This document shows, in pieces, positions 56,741-64,000 of a DNA stretch of 64,000 bases; position 1 is the first letter of the stretch; each line of letters begins with the position of its first letter. The notes under the pieces are model-generated. The model did no database searches and was not told the DNA's origin. It was given only the letters and a program-made list of their open reading frames with translations. Source of the DNA: Colias croceus (taxonomy: Eukaryota; Arthropoda; Insecta; Lepidoptera; Pieridae); the NCBI RefSeq assembly GCF_905220415.1, contig NC_059553.1, forward strand, positions 9,510,501-9,574,500. The letters are read 5' to 3'. The position numbers and the translations under genes were made by a program.

Positions 56741-58016
56741 ATTCGTCGTTTAAAAAAAAATACGTGACACTTTATTTTAAAATGTTCTTAATTATTGTCT
56801 CTAATAAAATTTAACTACATTAAAATTGAACACTCTGATAAGAAAATCTTAAAATCTGAAGAAAACATGAATGAATGTGATTTAAATTCTATATTACTTA
56901 GTATCAAATAATAATCTAAGCACACCATTATAGAATATGTACCTAAGTATTAAATTACGTTAGTTTACATAGTAACTTTACTAAAAACACGATGACTATC
57001 TTTCGCGCTCGGTACCACAAACTATAAGCATGTTTGTGGTACGTGGCCCGCGTCACTTAACCCCCCGCGACTCGCGAGTTCCCCTCCGTTGCTATGCGAA
57101 AATACATTCGTCGCCCTACTGTAGGAAAAATTGTAATACTGTGGCCTGGGTGTTATAACACGTCGAGGGAGTTCCTGAGTGCCGATATCACCATCTTGAG
57201 GAAAAGCTTCAAATGTCGATTTAAAACTGCATACATACGAATTAACCTGTTCTAAAATTGTGAAATGAGTTCAGTTTTAAATTTGAGAAATATTGATTTC
57301 TTATATTCCACTATTCGTTGTAGTCGAATACAAAATATATTTAAACAAACTTAGGCTGGCCTTCAGGCAAAAGGGATCCTATCAATGGTAAACTTGACCT
57401 TGTATCTTAAAAGTAAGCATGAACGGACCTTCTGATAATTATTGAGCACCAAAGGATCATTTGAAACGCACTACTATAAGAGCGAATATTGTCTAATAAC
57501 AGTTTACATTGCACAGTATGTTCCTCTAAATGTAGTGATTTCAAAGGTTCCGGTGTATCTTCAAACGAAAGCCGACTCCTTACTACACCTTAAAGCATTA
57601 CAAAAAGAACATACTACGTTAATATCGCCTATACAGAAGATGATCTGTAATTGTATTTGTAAGGTTATAAGCAAACCCACTTTTATATTTGTCAGACCAC
57701 ACCACCGAATTCGTAGATTGTTTACCTCAAGTCATTAAGACTATGATGAAATCTGTCTGCAGTAAGACGGGCCTCTCGCTATTCGTACGTTTCCAGAGAC
57801 CGAATAGTTTCAATTCTTAATCTTTCATTAAACAAACTTATTAATCGTTCTTGTCTCATAATATAATTGTAATATTCGCGTCCCTACTCTAGTCATTGCT
57901 TATGCTCATGTTCATCTTCAAGAGATATTATGATGCAACCTATCATTTGTCAAACGGTCTTCATATTGAGTAAAGTTTCAGATTCTCGAGATAAAATATG
58001 ACTGTCGTGATAAGTA
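56741..58016. other. Unassigned interval with a short hairpin
   Basis: 57012-57042 folds with 11-bp arms (GTACCACAAAC / GTTTGTGGTAC). The 98-codon frame at 57442-57738 shows no motif I recognise. Confidence 0.35.
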
Positions 58017-58137
58017 GTGAGACGTAATTCCCTCTCAGTGAGGGTTTCGGTCTCACGGGATAGTACAATATGCCGTTTGCGATCAGCTGTGAGACGTCAT
58101 ACCCTCTCACTGAAGGTTTCGGTCTCACGGGATAGTA
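58017..58137. repeat. Tandem pair of nested hairpins, 72-bp period
   Basis: Units at 58017-58056 and 58089-58128 each read GTGAGAC..CCCTC..GAGGG or GAAGG..GTCTCAC, so outer 7-bp and inner 5-bp stems nest. Both are followed by GGGATAGTA. A third GTCTCACGGG lies just downstream. Confidence 0.85.
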
Positions 58138-58259
58138 GGGGAGACCGGGTTTGGTTGTCTCACGGGTTGGTTGTCACAGCGCGCAGCGGTCTTAATACAA
58201 AACTGAACTATCGAATAAGTCTGTTGACCAGCGTGGCAAGAGCGATAGAGTGACAACGC

Positions 58260-59072
58260 TGTCCCCACTTCGCGTCAGACCGCCCCGATCTGCCATGAGG
58301 GCCTCACACGTGTTTATTGTTTTCGCAAAGATTTTTTATGATATGAGAACCGAATATGCTCCTCATAACATCACTTTTTGTGAACGAAACGACAGCGCCG
58401 TTTAATTCAATGCTAACACCATCAGAAAAAAGGATTATTTTTAATTGTGAAAAAATATATTATGATTTACACTAATAACACTCTTTTAACATAAAATATA
58501 AGTCTGTGAGTGTGTAAAAATAAATCCAGCTAATTACACATCAAACTTATGTTTATAATTTGGTATACGACATGAAAATATATTAATTGTCAAGCAATAA
58601 TAATACAGATAAATACTGAACATAAGTATAATAGATATTAAGTAGTATTAGTTAAAATATACTTTGACTGTTAGTCAAAGTTTATTTTTACTAACAACAT
58701 GTAAATGAAGAAGAAATAATAATTAACAACGAACTAACCTTTTCTGTAATACTTAACACGGCACATTTTTCAAATTATCTTGCTCAACTCTACTCAAAAA
58801 TTTGAGGGTTTTGTTGGAACTTTAATATGTAAAAACTATGATATATCTAAACTACGATACAACTTGCATGCGGAAATGCTCATTACAATTGTGAATCTAA
58901 AGAATAACTAACAACCTGTCATACTGTTCAATTTTATTGAGCTGATGAATATCTTTTGCCTGGAAGAAATCACCGTCGCCTAATAAATATAATGTGTTTT
59001 CTTATAAAACCGTTACATAATTTATTTTATCTACTTAAATAATGAAAATGATATATTTAGAAAATATAAAAC
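58260..59072. other. Unassigned AT-rich interval
   Basis: Nothing recognised. Confidence 0.35.
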
Positions 59073-59146
59073 ATTTATATTTTTTGGTTTTTATGGCATT
59101 CAAATGCTTTATAAATATAAATTTATAAAGAATAGAAAAAATTCGA

Positions 59147-59221
59147 TCACGAGGCGGGACTTGAACCCGCATCCTTCGCGCCATTCCGGGGCGGATGCCT
59201 AACCAACTCAGCCACTCGTGA
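59147..59221 (-). tRNA. tRNA-like sequence, unit 1
   Basis: 75 nt. Acceptor stem TCACGAG/CTCGTGA is perfect; the T arm GCGGG-TTCAAGT-CCCGC is perfect. The A box TGGCTGAGTTGG and B box GGTTCAAGTCC match Pol III consensus, and a TTTTTT terminator lies 5 nt downstream. The anticodon arm is weak: a 4-bp stem gives loop CCGGAAT, which would read GGA but lacks U33, and the D stem is 3 bp. More likely a tRNA-derived element (SINE head) or pseudo-tRNA than a working tRNA. Confidence 0.6.
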
Positions 59222-59456
59222 CCCGCCTGAGCAATCGAATTTATTCTATCCTTTCAGTTTTATGTGTCTTAAGGGACACACCGCGCGCCATCTATTGAGA
59301 TGATTTAACAACCATTTCAACCAATATGAAGCACTTTTCAGTGAATACAATATTGTAACGATGGAACACGACCTTTTCTTGAATTTATATTTTTTGGTTT
59401 TTATGGCATTCAAATGCTTTATAAATATAAATTTATAAAGAATAGAAAAAATTCGA

Positions 59457-59531
59457 TCACGAGGCGGGACTTGAACCCGCATCCTTCGCGCCATTCCGGG
59501 GCGGATGCCTAACCAACTCAGCCACTCGTGA
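59457..59531 (-). tRNA. tRNA-like sequence, unit 2
   Basis: Identical to unit 1 as far as I can see, 310 bp further on, with the same Pol III boxes and T-run terminator. Same doubts about the anticodon arm apply. Confidence 0.6.
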
Positions 59532-59760
59532 CCCGCCTGAGCAATCGAATTTATTCTATCCTTTCAGTTTTATGTGTCTTAAGGGACACACCGCGCGCCA
59601 TCTATTGAGATGATTTAACAACCATTTCAACCAATATGAAGCACTTTTCAGTGAATACAATATTGTAACGATGGAACACGACCTTTTCTTGAATTTATAT
59701 TTTTTGGTTTTTATGGCATTCAAATGCTTTATAAATATAAATTTATAAATTTATAAACGC

Positions 59761-59805
59761 GCCCGGAATGGCGCGAAGGATGCGGGTTCAAGTCCCGCCT
59801 CGTGA
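59761..59805 (+). pseudogene. 3' half of the tRNA-like sequence, inverted
   Basis: Plus-strand copy of the last 45 nt or so (GGCGCGAAGGATGCGGGTTC through CTCGTGA), followed by TCGAATTTTTTC. It follows directly on the broken third repeat unit, so the sequence folds back on itself. Confidence 0.8.
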
Positions 59806-60017
59806 TCGAATTTTTTCTATTCTTTATAAATTTATAAATATAAAACATATTATGTAAAATGATAAAAAATAAATAAATGAAGCAACTACGATTCAAAGAA
59901 AACATCTTTTTCAGTGTGAAAATGCTCTTGGCAATCCTGGATGATGAACTGTATATCATGTACTCTGATCCCAGTACGGTCGGTACCTCGATAGCCATAA
60001 CGATAAATATTATAATC
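59806..60017. other. Short unassigned stretch
   Basis: Begins with the rest of the inverted repeat unit; then nothing recognised. Confidence 0.3.
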
Positions 60018-60374
60018 AGATAACCGCAAAGTCAAAATAAAAACATTACTTGTAAAGTTGTAAGTGCAAAATTTACGTTTCATTTGGCAATAACATTTTT
60101 TTTCGGTACTAAAACGTAGTAGTTTGATATGTGGTTGGCTGCCCCTCCTCTCCTTCCTGAAAAATATCCTCAAAATTTCCCGAGATACTTCCAATGAGTG
60201 AACCATTGGACGTTGGACATTAACTTCAGTCAAAAATTGACGAAGCGGATGATTACTAATTTCCACTTAATCCTCGCTGCCACTATCTTTATCATCAAAT
60301 CATCAATTTTCAAGTGGTGTTGTAAAATTGTCAGCAGAAATCGTCTTCCAAAGGCGATATAATTTTATGAGCAT
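60018..60374 (-). pseudogene. Unrecognised, interrupted reading frame
   Basis: From an ATG at 60374 one frame reads 23 codons, then two stops, ten codons (FDDKDSGSED), one stop, then an open stretch from GTG at 60266 (VEISNHPLRQFLTEVNVQRP..) that stays protein-like to about 60018. The acidic patch and the mix of residues look like the start of a decayed protein, perhaps a transposase, but I do not recognise it. It may be chance. Confidence 0.25.
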
Positions 60375-60656
60375 TGAATCTGTAAATAAAAAAATTATAA
60401 GTTAACTGTAAATCTATAAAAAAAGCTACTTACAAATAAAATTTTATCAAAAACTACTGTTCCCAATGCACCTCAAAATCTTGTAAAAGTCATATAAAAG
60501 AATTCATCATCATTTTATTATTTCATTCTAAAAGTGTAATACAATACCAACAAAAAACATGAATTGCTATCATTATAAAAAATACCTATAAGTAACAACT
60601 TACCTTTTGTGGGAACGCATGATGGTAAAAATTCACAAAACACGAAGATTGCATTT

Positions 60657-60902
60657 GATATTTTTGGTTTTATGGCATTCAATTGCTTTATAAATATCAC
60701 TACATAGTATAAAAAAGTCGCTTTCTCTGTCGCTATGTCCCTATGTCCCTTTGTATGCTTAAATCTTTAGAAATTCGCAACAGATTTTGATGCGGTTTTT
60801 TTAATAGATAGACTGATTCAAGAGGAAGTTTTTAGTATATAATTTATTAGGTTTTAGACAAAGCGGACGAAGCCGCGGGCGGTAAGCTAGTAAATTTATA
60901 AA
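60657..60902 (-). repeat. Diverged start of the 310-bp unit, split by a Helitron
   Basis: 60661-60696 (TTTTTGGTTTTATGGCATTC, AATTGCTTTATAAATA) and 60891-60902 (TAAATTTATAAA) are the two halves of a sequence that is continuous at 59081-59128. Confidence 0.85.
60697..60890 (+). mobile_element. Hel-D Helitron with reconstructable empty site
   Basis: Begins TCACTACATAGTATAAAAAA, ends GGGCGGTAAGCTAG. Left flank ATAAATA plus right flank TAAATTTATAAA equals the uninterrupted sequence in the tandem units, so it inserted between A and T with no duplication. Confidence 0.93.
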
Positions 60903-61140
60903 ACACGAAGATTTTTATAATTTTAACTAATGAACACAATCATTAGATTAACTGTAGATAATGGTGTCTAGTTTTACTTAAAATAATAAACATCTACCCT
61001 CACTTTAAAAAATGTAGTATATTTATTATTTACACGAAATATATACCTTATAGGGAACGGAAGTTATGGGTTAAAGAGTTAAATAAATAAATAACATAAT
61101 TATATTTAAATTATTCATTTTTAACATTGTGTTCAGTAGT
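60903..61140. other. Short unassigned stretch
   Basis: Nothing recognised. Confidence 0.3.
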
Positions 61141-61490
61141 GTTAACATGTAAATTGATTTGATTTTTACGAAATCTCATAGATGGCGCTATTACAAAATT
61201 AACATTATACAACTTACATTCTTTAAACTATGTTTCTCTTCCCAAGTTACTTAAATGGCATAATTTTTATAGTGTCAATCTAGATATTGTCAAACAACAT
61301 TTATATATGCGTCATTTGATTATTAATTTCCAATAGTTAACGTGTGTTTGATTTTTATAACACTTCATAGATGGCGCTGATTCAAATTTGTCTTTATACT
61401 GCTAAGATTTATTTAACTGTTTCTCTGCCCAAATTACGTAAATGACATAATTTTTATTTTGTAAAGCTAGATAATAGCATGGCTTACTCG
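61141..61490. repeat. Diverged tandem duplication, period about 189 bp
   Basis: Two copies each with GTTAACRTGT, TTTGATTTTTA, CATAGATGGCGCT, TGTTTCTCT, CCCAA-TTAC and ATAATTTTTAT in the same order (starts near 61141 and 61337). Confidence 0.65.
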
Positions 61491-61559
61491 AAACCAACAT
61501 TTAAACATGAGTCTTTAGATTGTACGCTGTCGTAGTACACAGAATAGGTAAGAAAAATA

Positions 61560-61866
61560 AAGGTTCACAGCTCCTCCCCCGAAGGTGATATCATGATAAT
61601 ATGTATAAACTATCCTCACCCGACCTCTAAGGAATATTCATGCAAAATTTGAAGTAAATCTATGCAGTACTTTCTGAGATTAGCTCGGAAATACATACAG
61701 ACAAACAGACAAACAGACAAACAGACAAACAGACAAACAGACAAAAATTCTAAAAACTATGTTTTTGGCTTCTATATCGATTATAGATCATGGATCAAGT
61801 ATTCTTTTAAAAAAATATTCAATGTACAGTTTCGACTTTCCTACGATTTTATTGTATGTATAGATG
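61560..61866. repeat. Interspersed repeat with (ACAAACAG)n
   Basis: 61697-61744 is an 8-bp tandem CAAACAGA repeat. The right part (AATATTCAATGTACAGTTTC to TTGTATGTATAGA) resembles 43262-43326. Read on the minus strand it starts TCTATACATA, so it may be another TC-starting Helitron-like element. Confidence 0.5.
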
Positions 61867-63400
61867 TTGTCTAATTGACACCAGTCAATAGTATCGGTAT
61901 GAGTAGTTATTAAGATTATGAGCTAACTTCCGGTTCCTGCCAAAGCCTTTAATAAATGGCTCAATAAATACACAATTAATATAAAGTATAATCCACTTAT
62001 TCAAAGACATTAATTCACATAAGTATGAATGTGTGTGTACCAATTAGAATTGTGTTACTTACAAGGGCACAAAACATCGTTTCAGGTTTCAAAATATTTT
62101 ATCCCCCGAACTATTACAATATAAAATTGAACCGACATAAATGCTAGGCTTAAATGCTTCAAGTTCTGTTCTAAATATTCATAGTCTTGTTTTACAATAG
62201 ACAACTACGCTCAAATTCGATTCGGTCAATATTTCCGCCGTATGAGCCCCGATTTTAAATTCTTTGACTTTACCAGCAAGCGAACATTTTTTTTACATAT
62301 CTTAACATTAACTTTATGTAATCTTTTGCTTAGATTACTAAGCTACTACTTTAATTTACATTAATTCTGAATTGCTACAAAATTTAATGTTTATTCTGTG
62401 TTTAAATCCGGGTGGAACCGCGGTCTAAAAGCTAACAAGGATTAGTATTCGTAGATGAACAAGCTATTTGATGACACAAGCCCATAAAAAGACGAATGTA
62501 CTTTCAACTGAATAAATTTATACAACTGAGCTATAATATGTACGTATAATATGTTTGCAATAAGATGACCATCACGATAGCATCACTCGTGAACAGCTGG
62601 ACCAATTTTGGTAACTTGTCGGATGAATACATGAATACCTAATTCATTATACTTAAAGCAATCATAATAAACAATATATCCGGAAAATCGCAAATCCCAC
62701 ACAAACCAAATAGCAACGCCTAATCATTAATGAATATTAAAATAAATCGTTGACTGACAGCCAAATAATAGCGACATTACATTACGAATGGGACTAATTG
62801 CCAGCTGTCAACACACCCAGGAATAATACGTTCGTTGATAATCACCAAATGAGGGGTTAAACACATTTAAACGCATCCATCCGTTTTATACCGCACGGCT
62901 AAAGAACATAGCTGTTGATGTTTGGTAATAATTCATGCTTGTGTTAGTCGCAAATTGTATGACATAGGAGTAAAATTGCGAGCAATTACAATCTTATTTT
63001 CGCATATTTGTATCATTTTACGTTAGAATTGTGAGTTTATTTAGGTAATGGACGTTTAAGGAATCTGACAAGTTCTATAATTTGATAACAAGTATATAAA
63101 AGCAACTATTCTATAAAAACAATTCATAATAATTTTAATGAATGTTCCTCATCATTTAAAAAACATTAATTTCCTATAACCAAGCAATAATCCCAAGTGA
63201 CACAGTCCATTAAGAATGACCATCCGAAACTATGTAGAGAGTCCCCATAATAATAAAAAAAACTTTTAGCACAGGCTATATTAGTGAAAAGATAAGCGCG
63301 TTCATTAATGGCCTCAAAACATGAAGGTTTTATAGTTACCTACGTGGAAATTATTATTATTTAACATTATTAGTTATTCATCATAATAAATAGTATTATA
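61867..63400. other. Unassigned AT-rich interval
   Basis: 62401-62435 (GGGTGGAACCGCGGTCTAAA AGCTAA) could be a decayed Helitron end. No gene recognised. Confidence 0.35.
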
Positions 63401-63591
63401 TCTATACTAATATTATAATGCTGAAGAGTTTGTTTGTTTGAACGCTTTAATCTCGGGAACTACTGGTCCGATTTAAAAAATTCTTTCGGTGTTAGAAAGC
63501 TCATTTATCGAGGAAGGTTATAGGCTATATATCATCACGCTACGACCAACAGGAGCGGAGCCACGGGGGTGAAACCGCGGGGAGCAGCTAG
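63401..63591 (+). mobile_element. Non-autonomous Helitron, Hel-A variant
   Basis: Begins TCTATACTAATATTATAATG after A; ends CGCGGGGAGCAGCTAG before T. Confidence 0.85.
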
Positions 63592-63993
63592 TGTCATATA
63601 AGTTTACTTCGTAATAATTATTATACCTAGGTACAGTAATCCAAAAGTAATAATGCGCATAGAAATCTTCGTCACTGTTCGGCAACTGTCATATTCTCGG
63701 AGCGTCCGAAGATGATATCTATATAGAGCGGTTAAATGCATTTTCTTCATGCATAATTAAGTCAAATTATGTTTTGTGCTAAAAGAGATTAATATGTATT
63801 TGTAGGTAAGTAAGGATTTTGTTTCGATAATTCCTTGTAAGTAAATAGCGAGTATAACCCCACGATTGCGAATATATTATCTTTGTTGGATTGATTTACT
63901 TGGAAAATTTTATAGTACTTTTAAAGTGTCTTACTGAAGCTAGTGTAATAATGGTAGAAAAGAAGGTTAAAATAACACAAAATTTATATTGTA
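63592..63993. other. Unassigned interval
   Basis: Nothing recognised. Confidence 0.35.
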
Positions 63994-64000
63994 CTAGCTT
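63994..64000 (-). mobile_element. Possible Helitron 3' tip cut by the window edge
   Basis: ACTAGCTT at the last bases is how every minus-strand Helitron copy here begins; too short to be sure. Confidence 0.4.

Larger units (their letters stand above)
59073..59749. repeat. 310-bp tandem repeat, two full units plus partial third
   Basis: Units 59073-59382 and 59383-59692 look identical by eye; a third begins at 59693 and breaks off near 59749. Each full unit holds a tRNA-like sequence on the minus strand. Confidence 0.9.

Noticed and set aside
57442..57738. 98-codon plus-strand frame
   Set aside because: No ATG-supported context beyond an alternative start, no motif and no splice-like context; most likely chance in AT-rich DNA.
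59147..59531. Functional tRNA genes
   Set aside because: No U33, weak anticodon stem and 3-bp D stem; kept only as tRNA-like sequences.
59073..59749. CRISPR-like array
   Set aside because: Repeats are 310 bp with no spacers; this is a tandem duplication in a eukaryotic genome.

Overview
This window reads as a gene-poor stretch of a lepidopteran (moth or butterfly) nuclear genome. I found no host protein-coding exon I could defend. It is AT-rich and filled with interspersed repeats of kinds familiar from Lepidoptera: short non-autonomous Helitrons (Lep1-like, starting TC, ending CTAG, inserted between A and T), 3' ends of LINEs with (GAGTTT)n tails, a tRNA-derived SINE with the 'ATCACCACTGCTC' type body, and many small inverted-repeat elements (MITEs). 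It could be intergenic DNA or a large intron.

Labels used below. Four Helitron groups are defined by their ends. Hel-A: 5' TCTATACTAATATTATAAAG, 3' GGGCACAGCTAG. Hel-B: 5' TCCATACTAATATTATAAAT, 3' GGGGCGGACCACTAG. Hel-C: 3' GCCGCGGGCGGAAAGCTAG with a 'GGAACGGGAACTATGCGGG' body. Hel-D: 5' TCACTACATAGTATAAAAC, 3' GGGCGGTAAGCTAG. Several copies join the 3' module of one group to the 5' module of another. MITE families are lettered E, F, G, K, L, N, P, Q and R.

Layout. 1-38 kb: about 30 Helitron-type copies and fragments, MITEs, a 760-bp palindrome made of two inverted copies of one MITE (8.1-8.9 kb), a hAT MITE with a perfect 8-bp target duplication (21.5 kb), a LINE coding fragment (15.5-15.8 kb), LINE 3' ends and one SINE. 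38.8-42.4 kb: a nearly complete non-LTR retrotransposon on the minus strand (endonuclease plus reverse transcriptase, poly(A) tail) with one frameshift. 42-51 kb: more Helitrons, including one with a MITE nested inside it, and several perfect hairpins. 52-53 kb: a miniature piggyBac-like element with TTAA on both sides; its remaining 97-residue ORF appears to join the N-terminus of a piggyBac transposase to its C-terminal cysteine-rich end. 53.9-54.7 kb: an element with 89-bp terminal inverted repeats. 58-61 kb: a pair of tandem hairpins, a 310-bp tandem repeat in which each unit carries a tRNA-like sequence with intact Pol III boxes, and a diverged copy of that repeat split by a Helitron, which reveals the empty target site.

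The coding capacity present is transposon-derived. Only the LINE keeps near-complete enzymatic domains. The Helitrons and MITEs encode nothing and must have been moved by proteins supplied elsewhere. Boundaries were read by eye from terminal motifs; fragment edges are approximate.
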